A stretch of 64,000 nt of DNA, from NCBI RefSeq assembly GCF_003201775.1, contig NZ_QJJZ01000021.1:1-64000 (forward strand). The letters run 5' to 3'. Position 1 is the stretch's first letter. Each line of letters starts with the position of its first letter. Below the pieces are notes generated by a model, which was not told where the DNA came from, did not search any database, and saw nothing but the letters and a program-made list of their open reading frames with translations. This document shows positions 52,465 to 62,206 of this stretch, piece after piece. This stretch comes from Arenibacter sp. ARW7G5Y1 (lineage in GTDB: Bacteria > Bacteroidota > Bacteroidia > Flavobacteriales > Flavobacteriaceae). The position numbers were made by a program, and so were the translations under genes.

Positions 52465-54672
52465 TTAAATTCTGGATACTTTATCGATGCCGTTAATGCG
52501 CTTTAGATTATCTATAACTTTTTTAAGGATAGCATTGTTTTTTACAACAAGGGTGATTCTTCCCGAGAACGTTCCGCCATCCGTACTGAAATTAATATTC
52601 CTCATATTCACATGTAAGTTGCCGGAGATTACCTCGGTAATTTCACTGATCAACCCTATATTATCTATCCCGGTAAGCATTATTTCCACTGTAAACTCTT
52701 CTTGGGAAGAATCGATCCATTTGGCCGATATGATCCTATAGGCGTAGTTGGACTGAAGGGAAATGGCATTGGGGCAATTTTTCTTGTGTACCTTAATCCC
52801 ATCGTTAACACTGATAAATCCGAATACCTCGTCTCCCGGTATGGGATTGCAACATTGGGATAATTTATACTCCAACTTGTCCTCTTCCTTGCCAAAGACA
52901 AGGGTGTCATATTTTGAGGTAATCTCCTCCTTATGGATATCTTCAGGAACCGGGGTTCTTTTTATCTTATTTTTAAAGAAGGTTATAAAAGCATTGCTAT
53001 AGGAGGCCGCAAAATCTTTTAGCATTTGGTTGTCAATGGCACCAATGCCCACCCTATAGAACAAGTCCAGACTCGTCTTGAGCTTAAAAAATACCACCAA
53101 CTTGTTTATGGTATCCTCGTTAAGGCTAATTTTCTGGGATTTTAATTTACGCCTAAGGATTTCCTTGCCCTCCATGGCCGTAGATTTCTTTTCTTCCCTT
53201 AAGGAGGATTTTATTTTAGACCTGGCCCTGGCCGTTGTGGCATAATCCAACCAACTTTGACTGGGTCTGGCAGTGTCGGAGGTAAGAATGTCTACCTGGT
53301 CACCACTTTGCAAGGTAGTATTCAAGGGAACCAGTTTGCCATTTACTTTGGCCCCACGGGTATGCATACCCACTTCAGTATGTATATTGAAGGCAAAATC
53401 TAAAGGCGTGGCCCCTTTGGGGAGGGATTTTAGTTCTCCTTTGGGTGTAAATACAAAAATTTCCTTGGAATAAAGGTTTAGTTTAAATTCTTCTACAAAA
53501 TCGACCGCATTGGTATTTGCATTTTCCAGGGCTTCCTGTAGTTTGTTGAGCCATTCCTCAATGCCCTGTTCTTTCTGATTGCCGTGCTTGTATTTGAAAT
53601 GCGCGGCATAGCCTTTTTCGGCAATTTCGTGCATTCTTTCACTCCGGATCTGAACTTCTACCCATTTGCCCTTTGGTCCCATTACAGTGATGTGCAGGGC
53701 TTCATAACCTGTAGATTTAGGGGATGAAATCCAATCCCTTAAACGAACAGGGTTGGGGGTGAAGTGATCTGTAACAATAGAGTAAATTTTCCAGGCCAAA
53801 AACTTTTCGTTATGCCGGTCCGATTTGTATATGATCCGAATTGCAAATTTGTCATAAATCTCATCGAAGGATACATTCTGTACCTTCATTTTACGGCGAA
53901 TGGAGAAGATGGATTTCATCCGGCCCTTAATGTAGTAATTGAGATTTTCTTTGTCCAACGAGTCGCTTATCACGCCGGAAAAAGCGTCTATATAGGCCTG
54001 TTGTTCCTCTTTGGACTCTTCAATTTTACCTAATATGTCGTCGTAAACATCGGGTTCAGTATATTTAAGACTGAGATCTTCCAGTTCCGTTTTAATATTG
54101 TAAAGCCCTATTCTATGCGCTAAAGGTGCGTATATGTACAAGGTTTCGGAGGCTATCTTCACTTGTTTGTGCTCGGGCATGGAATCCATGGTGAGCATAT
54201 TGTGATATCTGTCCGCTATCTTTATAATGATAACCCGTACATCGTCATTAAGGGTAAGGAGCATTTTTCTAAAATTCTCCGCCTGTTGGGAAATGTTCAT
54301 ATCCTTTTTCAGGTGGGCAATCTTAGTGAGTCCGTCTACGATCCGTGCAACGGTCTCGCCAAACAAGCGTTCAATATCCGCTAGGGTGTATTCAGTGTCC
54401 TCAACAACATCATGAAGTAGTGCGGATGCAATGGAAACTGCATCCAGACCCATTTCGGAAGCCACGATTTTTGCTACCGCTATGGGGTGGAAAACGTATG
54501 CTTCCCCCGATTTTCTTCTTTGATTTTTATGCGCATCTACGGCAATATCAAAGGCCGAGCGTATCAATTTCTTATCCTCATCGGTAAGGCTTTGATAGCT
54601 TATACGGAGCAGTTCCTTATATTGCTTCGCAATTTCCTTGTTTTCTTTCTCTATTGCAGCTTCGGTCATCAT
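52465..54672 (-). CDS. Bifunctional (p)ppGpp synthetase/hydrolase (RelA/SpoT)
   Basis: 735 residues. The HD hydrolase domain has LLHDVVEDTEYTLADIERLFG (His-Asp) at ~85-105. The synthetase domain has FAIRIIYKSDR and STGYEALHITVMGP. TGS (VFTPKGELKSLPKGATPLDFAFNIHTEVG) and C-terminal ACT domains follow (VEIMLTGIDNIGLISEITEVIS). With both catalytic parts intact it is a long Rel/SpoT. The stop lies 41 bases upstream of the fur start. It sets the stringent response. Confidence 0.94.
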   Translation of the reverse strand: MMTEAAIEKENKEIAKQYKELLRISYQSLTDEDKKLIRSAFDIAVDAHKNQRRKSGEAYVFHPIAVAKIVASEMGLDAVSIASALLHDVVEDTEYTLADIERLFGETVARIVDGLTKIAHLKKDMNISQQAENFRKMLLTLNDDVRVIIIKIADRYHNMLTMDSMPEHKQVKIASETLYIYAPLAHRIGLYNIKTELEDLSLKYTEPDVYDDILGKIEESKEEQQAYIDAFSGVISDSLDKENLNYYIKGRMKSIFSIRRKMKVQNVSFDEIYDKFAIRIIYKSDRHNEKFLAWKIYSIVTDHFTPNPVRLRDWISSPKSTGYEALHITVMGPKGKWVEVQIRSERMHEIAEKGYAAHFKYKHGNQKEQGIEEWLNKLQEALENANTNAVDFVEEFKLNLYSKEIFVFTPKGELKSLPKGATPLDFAFNIHTEVGMHTRGAKVNGKLVPLNTTLQSGDQVDILTSDTARPSQSWLDYATTARARSKIKSSLREEKKSTAMEGKEILRRKLKSQKISLNEDTINKLVVFFKLKTSLDLFYRVGIGAIDNQMLKDFAASYSNAFITFFKNKIKRTPVPEDIHKEEITSKYDTLVFGKEEDKLEYKLSQCCNPIPGDEVFGFISVNDGIKVHKKNCPNAISLQSNYAYRIISAKWIDSSQEEFTVEIMLTGIDNIGLISEITEVISGNLHVNMRNINFSTDGGTFSGRITLVVKNNAILKKVIDNLKRINGIDKVSRI

Positions 54673-54713
54673 AAATTAAAAATAGCATAAACTATGGTAG
54701 TAGACAACAAAAA

Positions 54714-55946
54714 TTATGCCTTTAAATTTTGAATTCTAGACATCAAGGGCGGGTGTGAATAATGAACAAAAACATAAGCGGGATGAGGCGTAAGATTACT
54801 TAGGCTGTTCTTGGATAATTTTTTCAAGGAGGTAATAAGAGGTTTGGGGGCGAAGGTTTTTTTTGCAAAATCATCTGCCTGAAATTCAAACTTCCTGGAC
54901 ATGGCGTTCATGATCAATCCTGTAAATTCCGATATTGGGCTGTATAGTATTCCAAAACCTATAAGCGCTGCGTGAAAACTAGGTTGCGAAACGCCAATAG
55001 CCAAAGATACCTCTGGATTATTTATAAAGATGGATAGAATAAAGAGGGTAAGACCGGTTAGCAAAATGGAGGCCGATAAATTAAAAATGATATGTTTTCT
55101 TTTATAATGTCCCACCTCATGTGCCAGCACCGCTACAATTTCGTCCTCCTCAAGATCGTTGATCAAGGTATCGTATAGGGTTATTCTCTTTTCCTTGCCA
55201 AATCCAGAAAAATAAGCATTGGCCTTGGTCGATCTTTTTGAGCCATCTATCACAAATATGTTTTTTAATTCAAATCCCACGTTTTTGGCGTAAGCTTCGA
55301 TTTTACTTTTTAAATTGCCTTCTTCCAGAGGCGTTTGTTTGTTGAAAAGGGGTACGATCAGTCGACTGTAAAAAAGGTTCATGAAAAGCGAAAAAACGCT
55401 TATGAGAGCCCAGGCATAAACCCAGAAGTTGGTACCTGCCCACTGAAAAAACCAGATGATCAATGCCAGTATTCCACCTCCAAGAATCATCATCATAATC
55501 CAACCTTTAAATTTATCCGTCCAGAATAATTTTTTGGTACTCTTGTTGAAACCGAATTTTTCCTCTATTACAAATGTGTGGTAATAGGAAAAGGGGGTTG
55601 TAACAATATCATTGCCTATCATAATTATTCCGAAAAAAATAAGGGCGATCACAATAGGGTTGTCACTGTAACTCCTGGCAATGGTGTCTATCCATTCAAA
55701 TCCCCCCAAAATTAAAAATAGTAAGGTAAGGCTTAGTGAGAAGACAGTGCTCACCATCCCAAAACGATAGTTGGTTTTTTTGTACTCTTGAGATTTTCTG
55801 TATTCCTCCTTGTCGAAAACGTCGCTTAATTCGCTAGGGACAACATCTGTATAGCGTTTGGCATTTAAATATTCCAGCACGGTTTCAATGATAAACTGAA
55901 TCAACAAAATGGCTATTATGATATAAAATAGGATGCTACTGTTCAT
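54714..55946 (-). CDS. M48 family (Ste24-type) membrane metallopeptidase
   Basis: 410 residues with N-terminal and central hydrophobic helices. The zinc site HEVGH is at residues 275-279 (VLAHEVGHYKRKH), and a further conserved Glu lies in the FEFQADDFAKK segment. The NDIVTTPFSYYHTFVIEEKFGFNK loop is the classic CAAX-protease 1 (Ste24) signature. In bacteria it acts in envelope protein quality control. It stands alone on the minus strand, 41 bases after the relA/spoT start. Confidence 0.9.
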   Translation of the reverse strand: MNSSILFYIIIAILLIQFIIETVLEYLNAKRYTDVVPSELSDVFDKEEYRKSQEYKKTNYRFGMVSTVFSLSLTLLFLILGGFEWIDTIARSYSDNPIVIALIFFGIIMIGNDIVTTPFSYYHTFVIEEKFGFNKSTKKLFWTDKFKGWIMMMILGGGILALIIWFFQWAGTNFWVYAWALISVFSLFMNLFYSRLIVPLFNKQTPLEEGNLKSKIEAYAKNVGFELKNIFVIDGSKRSTKANAYFSGFGKEKRITLYDTLINDLEEDEIVAVLAHEVGHYKRKHIIFNLSASILLTGLTLFILSIFINNPEVSLAIGVSQPSFHAALIGFGILYSPISEFTGLIMNAMSRKFEFQADDFAKKTFAPKPLITSLKKLSKNSLSNLTPHPAYVFVHYSHPPLMSRIQNLKA

Positions 55947-56008
55947 TTAAAAAATTAATGGATTTCTATATTGTTTTATGTTGCAGTATTGCGGATACAG
56001 GTTCTTAC

Positions 56009-56818
56009 TTAAAATCCCCTTTGCCGAATTGCCTCAAAGATAAGTATTGCTGCCGATACGGAGACGTTCATGGAGTCTATTTCTCCATGCATGGGAATTA
56101 TAATATTTTGGGTTGCGTTCTTCAGCCATTGCTCGGATAGCCCTGTAGCCTCTGTACCTACCACAATTGCCGTGCCCTTGGTAAAATCTATTTCCGTGTA
56201 TGGCTTGGAGGCACTTAAGGCTGCACAGTTGATATTAATATTGCGACCAATTAAGAATTGGATAATTTCGGGTGTGGATCCCATTGCTATATCGGTGGTG
56301 AATACACATCCAACACTGGACCTGATTATATTTGGGTTGTACAGGTCACTTTTCGGATTGGCAATAATAACGGCATCCAGGCCGGCAGCATCGGCTGTCC
56401 GTAAGAGGGCACCAATATTACCTGGTTTTTCAGGGGCTTCGGCTACTAAAATAAGGGGATTGTCGTTTTTAAATTTTAAAGACTCCAGGGTATGCTCCCG
56501 GCTTACTGCTACGGCCAATATGCCCTCGGTAGTATCCCTGTAAGCCAATTTTTGAAATATATCTTTTGATATGGAAATTATTTCCGGGGTAGGTGAAATT
56601 CCATGTACCAATTCCATAATAGCGTTTCGGTTAACGAGCTCTGGATAGAAAAGAATGGTTTTTAGGGTATAGCGTCCCTTCACTGCCAGCTGTAACTCCT
56701 TGATGCCTTCAATAATAAAAAGCCCATTTTTTTTTCGTTCACGGGATTTTTCCTTTAATGATATTGTACTCCTTACCAAAGGGTTGTGAATACTGCTAAT
56801 CTCTTTTATATAGCTCAT
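56009..56818 (-). CDS. SpoU/TrmH family RNA 2'-O-methyltransferase
   Basis: 269 residues. An N-terminal substrate-binding part (SSIHNPLVRSTISLKEKSRERKKNGLFIIEGIKEL) is followed by the SPOUT knot with PEKPGNIGALLRTADAAGLDAVII, VVGTEATGLSEQWL and IPMHGEIDSMNVSVSAAILIFEA, the three SpoU motifs. It methylates tRNA or rRNA ribose; the exact base is not identifiable. On the minus strand, TATTTTTG at 56824-56831 is a -7 box only five bases from the start, so a leaderless mRNA is likely. Confidence 0.9.
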   Translation of the reverse strand: MSYIKEISSIHNPLVRSTISLKEKSRERKKNGLFIIEGIKELQLAVKGRYTLKTILFYPELVNRNAIMELVHGISPTPEIISISKDIFQKLAYRDTTEGILAVAVSREHTLESLKFKNDNPLILVAEAPEKPGNIGALLRTADAAGLDAVIIANPKSDLYNPNIIRSSVGCVFTTDIAMGSTPEIIQFLIGRNININCAALSASKPYTEIDFTKGTAIVVGTEATGLSEQWLKNATQNIIIPMHGEIDSMNVSVSAAILIFEAIRQRGF

Positions 56819-56823
56819 TGGTG

Positions 56824-56831
56824 CAAAAATA
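56824..56831 (-). promoter_or_regulatory. -7 box close to the SpoU methyltransferase start
   Basis: TATTTTTG on the minus strand ends five bases before the ATG at 56818. It is an exact consensus match in a 72-base divergent intergenic region. Confidence 0.4.
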
Positions 56832-56890
56832 ATATATTATGTTAACTTAATTATGGTTTTACGACCAAAGGGGCAACTAAAATAAGTAGG

Positions 56891-57694
56891 ATGAGATATG
56901 TAATTGTATTATTGCTATTGGGCAGTACGCTAGCCTGTAAGATGGAGAGCAAAACAAAGGAAGTTGAGGTGGAATTGGCCGAACCCAAGACTGCTGTTAA
57001 GGTTAACATGGAAAGATATCCAGAATCGCTCATAAAGGTCTTTGAGGCCCATGGGGGGCTGGCAGCCTGGAGAAATCAGAGGACTTTGGCCTTCAAATTA
57101 GGGGAGGAGCTGCATACCATGGATCTTCAGACCAGAAAGGATAGGGTGGACGCACCACAATATTCCCTTGGGTTTGATGGTGATAAGGTTTGGCTGTTGA
57201 ACGAAGAAAATGCGTTTAAGGGGGATCCTGTATTTTATCACAATCTTAGGTCTTATTTTTTCAATATGCCTTTTGTATTGGGGGATAATGGAATTGTTTA
57301 CGATGAAACGGAGGACTTGGTCTATGAAGGTGTCAATTATCCCGGTATTGCCGTAAGCTTCAAATCGGGCATCGGGGCCTCCTACAAAGATGAATACTTT
57401 TTGCACTATGACCCCCAAACGTATAAAATGGCTTGGCTTGGTTATACGGTCAGTTACAGGAGCGGAGAACGTTCCGATAATGTAAGCTGGATTGGTTATC
57501 ACGATTGGACGGATGTAAATGGCCTTAAGGTTCCCAAAGCATTGACTTGGTACAGTTCTGAGGGACGAACGATCAAAGAGCCTAAAAAACCGGTGGTATA
57601 TGAAGAAATTGAATATAGTGAACAGGCCAAACCGGTAGGTTTCTTCTCAAAACCTGAAAACGGAATATTTGTAGAAGGAAAAGTACAAGAGTAG
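56891..57694 (+). CDS. DUF6503 family lipoprotein
   Basis: 267 residues with a lipobox (LLLGSTLAC, Cys16). The mature part starts with an acidic, Lys/Glu-rich stretch, then a beta-rich domain (AHGGLAAWRNQRTLAFKLG, YSLGFDGDKVWLLNE, YKMAWLGYTVSYRSGERSDNVSWIGYHDW) that resembles the LolA/LolB-like fold expected for DUF6503. It might bind lipids or lipoproteins; no catalytic residues are visible. A strong terminator follows. Confidence 0.75.
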   Translation: MRYVIVLLLLGSTLACKMESKTKEVEVELAEPKTAVKVNMERYPESLIKVFEAHGGLAAWRNQRTLAFKLGEELHTMDLQTRKDRVDAPQYSLGFDGDKVWLLNEENAFKGDPVFYHNLRSYFFNMPFVLGDNGIVYDETEDLVYEGVNYPGIAVSFKSGIGASYKDEYFLHYDPQTYKMAWLGYTVSYRSGERSDNVSWIGYHDWTDVNGLKVPKALTWYSSEGRTIKEPKKPVVYEEIEYSEQAKPVGFFSKPENGIFVEGKVQE

Positions 57695-57709
57695 TACTCA
57701 TTAAATAGG

Positions 57710-57749
57710 AAAAGGGGTGATAAACAAACTGTTTTCACCCCTTTTTTTT
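57710..57749. terminator. Intrinsic terminator between convergent genes
   Basis: AAAAGGGGTGA (57710-57720) pairs with TCACCCCTTTT (57735-57745), followed by T on the plus strand and preceded by A, so it can serve both directions. Confidence 0.8.
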
Positions 57750-57761
57750 GTCTGCCTAAGG

Positions 57762-59060
57762 TTATTTTCCGTTATATTTTTCCATGTATCTTCTCCATAA
57801 TTCCGTTTGGTGTGTTTCCAGTGAAATATCCCTTCCGTCAATAAAGGCCCTGCTTAATTGGTTGGTACGCATATCCAGCGCATCACCCTCTGAAATAAAC
57901 AGTGTGGCACTTTTGCCTACTTCCAAGGTTCCGTATTCTTGGTCTATACCCAAAATTTTCGCGGGATTCTGTGTAATCATTTGGAGCGCTTTTTCTTTGG
58001 AAAGTCCTTGTTGTACAAGCTGTCCGGCATAAAATGGCAGGTTTCGGTTTTGAAAATTTTTCGCGCTGGCGTTTTGCATAGCAACCAATAGCCCGCTATC
58101 TAACAATATCTTGGGCAGTTTATATGGGAGGTCGTAGTCGTCGTCGTCCGAGGATGGCAGGTTGTGGGGAGCCCTTACCAACACGGATATATCATGTTCT
58201 TTTAAGAACTCGGTGATTTTATAGGCTTGATATCCTCCTACCAGGACAACTTTCTTAACCCCTAAATCTTTGGTCTTGACAATGGCATCCATTATTTCCT
58301 TTTCACCATCGGCATATACATAAAGCTTTTGAGCTCCGTTGAACAGACCTTGGGTAGCCGCATATGCCGGATTGATTTCGGATACAGCACTTTTGCCATA
58401 GGCAAGGGCATTTTTTAAAAAGCTTATAATTTTTTCCTTTTCCTTGGCATAATTTTCATTGGGTTGGTATCTACGGCCCTGGCCCTGGGAAAATGGACCT
58501 AGTTTAAAACTGTTTGGCCACGTTAGATGTATTCCGTCATCGGCCTTGATAACGGCATCTTCCCAATTCCATGCATCGAATTGCATAACGGAAGAGGTTC
58601 CGGAAATGGTACCGCCTTTAGGGGATATTTGTCCCAAAAGCACCCCATTGGGTCGCATACTTTCCACAACTTTGGACTCGGCGTTATAGGCGATTAGGCT
58701 TCTTACATGGGGTATTAATTCCCCAATTTCATCCTTGTCGTTGGAGGCCCTAACAGCATCTACCTCTATCAGTCCCAAGGAGGCACATGTTACAATGAAG
58801 CCAGGGTAAAGATGTTTTCCGTCTGCTTTTATAATTGTTCCCTTTCTGGCAATTCTGGTTTTGGCATCGCCTACAAAAGAAATTTTCCCACCTTCGAACA
58901 TGATAAGGGAGTTCTCTATTACTTCGCCATTTCCCAAATGGGCTACAGCACCTTCAATGCTAAAGGCCTCTTTCTGTACCCCGGCAGGAGTTTGTTGTGC
59001 GGTTCCTTTAATCGTTGCAGATAACAGGACAAGTGCTATGGTGATTCTAAAAATTTTCAT
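57762..59060 (-). CDS. Secreted amidohydrolase-like protein with degenerate metal site
   Basis: 432 residues from the ATG at 59060 (MKIFRITIALVLLSATIKGTAQ, a signal peptide); the ATG at 59087 would overlap the upstream gene. The amidohydrolase frame is visible (KADGKHLYPGFIVTCASLGLIEVDAV, later NPAKILGIDQEYGTLEVGKSATLFIS), but where active members have HxH after PGFID this protein has TCASLG. The metal site therefore looks lost and the protein may act as a binding or regulatory partner of the larger protein encoded directly upstream. Confidence 0.78.
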   Translation of the reverse strand: MKIFRITIALVLLSATIKGTAQQTPAGVQKEAFSIEGAVAHLGNGEVIENSLIMFEGGKISFVGDAKTRIARKGTIIKADGKHLYPGFIVTCASLGLIEVDAVRASNDKDEIGELIPHVRSLIAYNAESKVVESMRPNGVLLGQISPKGGTISGTSSVMQFDAWNWEDAVIKADDGIHLTWPNSFKLGPFSQGQGRRYQPNENYAKEKEKIISFLKNALAYGKSAVSEINPAYAATQGLFNGAQKLYVYADGEKEIMDAIVKTKDLGVKKVVLVGGYQAYKITEFLKEHDISVLVRAPHNLPSSDDDDYDLPYKLPKILLDSGLLVAMQNASAKNFQNRNLPFYAGQLVQQGLSKEKALQMITQNPAKILGIDQEYGTLEVGKSATLFISEGDALDMRTNQLSRAFIDGRDISLETHQTELWRRYMEKYNGK

Positions 59061-59073
59061 CTTAATCTTGGTT

Positions 59074-62022
59074 TTAAAGGCTATCACAGTGCAATTCTTC
59101 TTGGATTTTTTTCTTCGGTTCCTGGGTAGGGCCGCCTTTGTCCTTCTCTTTGAGCATAAGGTTGATCAATAAGGACTTTTCTCTTTTTATGGCTTCCCTT
59201 TGTTGTTGGTCTTTTTCCAGATCGAAATATACAGCCCCCTCAATCATGGTTTTTTCCACCTTGGCATAAACGGACAAAGGATTGTTGTTCCAAAGCACCA
59301 GATCCGCATCTTTTCCTTCTTTGATACTGCCCACCCTATCATCTATATGCAAGAGTTTGGCAGGATTGATCGTGACCATTTTCCATGCCTCCAATTCGGT
59401 CATCCCGCCATATTTGACAGTTTTGGCAGCCTCTTGATTTAATCGCCTGGACATTTCTGCGTCATCACTGTTTATGGCAACGGTAATACCCTGACTTTGC
59501 ATGATAGCTGCATTGTAGGGGATAGCATCGTTTACTTCAAATTTATAAGCCCACCAATCACTGAAGGTCGATGCCCCCACACCGTGTTCGGCCATTTTAT
59601 CGGCTACTTTATAACCTTCCAATATGTGGGTAAACGTATTTATTTTGAAGTTGAATTTCTCTGCAACTTTCATCAGCATATTAATTTCGCTCTGTACATA
59701 GGAATGACAGCTTATAAATCGTTCCCCGTTAATTATTTCAGCCAAGGTTTCCATCTCTTCATCAAACCTGTAAGGCTGTCCGCTCTTTTTCTTGATGTCA
59801 TATGCTTTGGCCCTCTGGAAATAATTTATAAATGTTTGTTCCACACCCATCCTAGTCTGTGGAAACCTGCTATAACTGTTCCAGTTGGATTGCTTTACAT
59901 TCTCACCCAAGGCAAATTTTATAAATTTAGGGGAGTTGTCGTAGATCATCCCATCCGCATTGGCGCCCCATTTTAACTTTAAAATAGCGGATCGTCCACC
60001 AATAGGATTGGCAGAACCGTGCAGTAGTTGGGCAGAGGTTACGCCACCAGCCAAATCCCGATAAATGCCAATGTGCTTCGGATCTACCACATCCTCCATT
60101 TTTACCTCTGCAGAGGAGTTTTGACCGGATTCATTAATGGATAAGGCGGCAATATGTGTATGTTCATCAATAATACCTGCCGTTAAGTGCTTCCCTGTGG
60201 CGTCCACTATCGTTGCCCCACTTGGTTTGAGGTCGACACCGATTTTGGCAATTTTACCGTTCTTAACAAGTACGTCTGTGTGTTCCAAGATTCCTTCATC
60301 CTCACTGGTCCAAACCGTAGCATTTTTAAACAGTACGGATTCTTGTTTGGGTTTCTGAGAATAGCCATAACCAATATTGGGGAAAGTTATAGGCACTACT
60401 TTCGGTTTTTCCGAGGATTTATCTTTTTCCTTTTCCGCATATGCCGAGGTTTTCGTGGCTTTAAAGGTGGTTTCGGTGCCATTGGGGAGTAAAAGTTTGC
60501 CTTTAAGAATGTCGGAACTGGAAGTTGCCATTCCCGATAATCTAAATACTTGGTCACCACTTTTGGAATTGAAGGAAATTGAAAGCCAATTATCGTCATA
60601 TTCAATTTTCGAAGTCAATTTGTCCTCTCCTTCCTTCACCTCGGCCTTGGGTTGGTCAAAATCCCCGGTAATTGACAATTGATACACCTTTTCCCCGGCC
60701 GCTAAATTGTAGTTTCCACGAATATCTATGAGTTCCTTGTCCTTGATAATATGCTTCTGGCCTTGGACCCAATTTTCATAGAGTACGGTTTCCTCCTCGA
60801 AAATATCCCCCGAGGTAATTAAAAAATTGGCTTGACTTCCACTTTGTAAGGAACCGATTAGGTTGGATTTGCCCAAGATCTGTGCAGGGGCCGTAGTAAG
60901 CGCCTCCAAAGCTTCTGTTTTTGACAAGCCATATGCTATAGCCTTTAATAAATTTTTTCTAAAAGCGGACGTGGATTTTTGACCGTGAAGTGTAAGGCCA
61001 AAAGTAATGTTGTTTTCTGCAAGGACTTTAGGGTTTGTGGGTGCCTGGTTCCAATAACGCATATCTTCCAGGCTTACATGATTCGCCAAATAGGGGTCGG
61101 AAACATCATAGGGGTCCGGGAAGTTGATAGGAACTATCAAGTTGGCGTTGGTGGCCTTTATTTCGGCGACACTTTCAAATTCATTCCCACCTGCCAATAT
61201 GGTATAATTGATGTTGAACATATCTCCGATCTTATCCACCCTTAATATGTTGTCTTTGTCCTTGGCCTCAATTATTTGAACTAAACTTTTGTTGGTGTTC
61301 AGAGCTTCTAAGGAAAGATCCTTGGTGGTTACGTTACCTTGGGCGTACCAATCGGCATCAAAGTACATTTGCCTTAACAGGGCCAGGGCACCCATTAGCG
61401 AAGTGGGATAAGCTTGCCGTTTGGCCACACTTTTGGTCAATGAAAAGTATTGAGCCGATTTATCGGCCAAAACCCTATCCGAATCACTGCCGATGTCGTT
61501 CAATGATATTAAGGCGCCGTTGCCCCGCGCAATTCCGTCCTGTATATGTGTGTTTACAACCCCAAAACCGGCTTCCCGCAATTCCTTCGCTTTTTTACGG
61601 TCGTAGTTAAATTTGGAAATTGCATCGTTTTCCGGCATTATATGGTCGTTCCAGTAATACCCTTCCCTTGAGGGGCCATATTGTGCCGAACGTCCTCCGG
61701 AGGTCGCTGGTTTGGGTTTCGCTACTCCAAAATCGGAATAAATATCAATAAATGAAGGATATATGGATTTTCCATTTAGATCTATCAGTACTGTATTTTT
61801 GGGAAGTTGTACGTTCTTCCCTGTCTCTATTACTTTTCCTTTTTGAATAAGCAATGTCCCTTTTTCCAATACCTTGGTTGGTGTTATATGGATCTTGGCA
61901 TTTATGAATGCGGTAAAATTGTTGTTTTCCGCTTTTACACCGTCATTTATGGGAAAGTAGTCCTGGGCAGAAAGCGACAACCCGTAAAAAAGTGTAACAA
62001 GCACATAAAATGGTATTCTCAT
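59074..62022 (-). CDS. Secreted double amidohydrolase, N-terminal unit degenerate
   Basis: 982 residues with a signal peptide (LFYGLSLSAQ). It contains two amidohydrolase-like units. The N-terminal one (~30-430) has SIYPSFIDIYSDFG, without HxH. The C-terminal one (~560-960) has TAGIIDEHTHIAA (His621, His623), SCHSYVQSE, THILEG and the catalytic-type NSDDAE, so it looks active. NPAKLLHIDDRVGSIKEGKDADLVLWNNNP is the usual C-terminal closure. The family includes imidazolonepropionase-like and dipeptidase enzymes; the substrate is unknown. The paired single-unit gene follows 13 bases after the stop. Confidence 0.83.
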   Translation of the reverse strand: MRIPFYVLVTLFYGLSLSAQDYFPINDGVKAENNNFTAFINAKIHITPTKVLEKGTLLIQKGKVIETGKNVQLPKNTVLIDLNGKSIYPSFIDIYSDFGVAKPKPATSGGRSAQYGPSREGYYWNDHIMPENDAISKFNYDRKKAKELREAGFGVVNTHIQDGIARGNGALISLNDIGSDSDRVLADKSAQYFSLTKSVAKRQAYPTSLMGALALLRQMYFDADWYAQGNVTTKDLSLEALNTNKSLVQIIEAKDKDNILRVDKIGDMFNINYTILAGGNEFESVAEIKATNANLIVPINFPDPYDVSDPYLANHVSLEDMRYWNQAPTNPKVLAENNITFGLTLHGQKSTSAFRKNLLKAIAYGLSKTEALEALTTAPAQILGKSNLIGSLQSGSQANFLITSGDIFEEETVLYENWVQGQKHIIKDKELIDIRGNYNLAAGEKVYQLSITGDFDQPKAEVKEGEDKLTSKIEYDDNWLSISFNSKSGDQVFRLSGMATSSSDILKGKLLLPNGTETTFKATKTSAYAEKEKDKSSEKPKVVPITFPNIGYGYSQKPKQESVLFKNATVWTSEDEGILEHTDVLVKNGKIAKIGVDLKPSGATIVDATGKHLTAGIIDEHTHIAALSINESGQNSSAEVKMEDVVDPKHIGIYRDLAGGVTSAQLLHGSANPIGGRSAILKLKWGANADGMIYDNSPKFIKFALGENVKQSNWNSYSRFPQTRMGVEQTFINYFQRAKAYDIKKKSGQPYRFDEEMETLAEIINGERFISCHSYVQSEINMLMKVAEKFNFKINTFTHILEGYKVADKMAEHGVGASTFSDWWAYKFEVNDAIPYNAAIMQSQGITVAINSDDAEMSRRLNQEAAKTVKYGGMTELEAWKMVTINPAKLLHIDDRVGSIKEGKDADLVLWNNNPLSVYAKVEKTMIEGAVYFDLEKDQQQREAIKREKSLLINLMLKEKDKGGPTQEPKKKIQEELHCDSL

Positions 62023-62111
62023 ATTTAATAGTATTCTTTGTTAAACGGGTTTAAAAATAAAGTATCCCATAGGAATATCAATGTTGTTTTAAACTTTTTA
62101 TATCATTTAAG

Positions 62112-62206
62112 TCAGTCTTGGATTTTTGATTGAAGATCCATTATTCCATTGTCCACAAGCTGCTGCACAGTTATGGGACTCCTAAACGTTGTAACGTACA
62201 TATCCC
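62112..62206 (-). other. Frame-shifted coding-like tail of the DUF3810 gene
   Basis: Right after the DUF3810 stop, the frame shifted by one base reads DLGDMYVTTFRSPITVQQLVDN and ends at TGA (62112-62114), 35 codons in all including QQP before it. It looks like a protein and would follow NYYR if one base were restored near cgcaacaaccc. It could be a 3' frameshift or a chance open frame. Confidence 0.3.
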
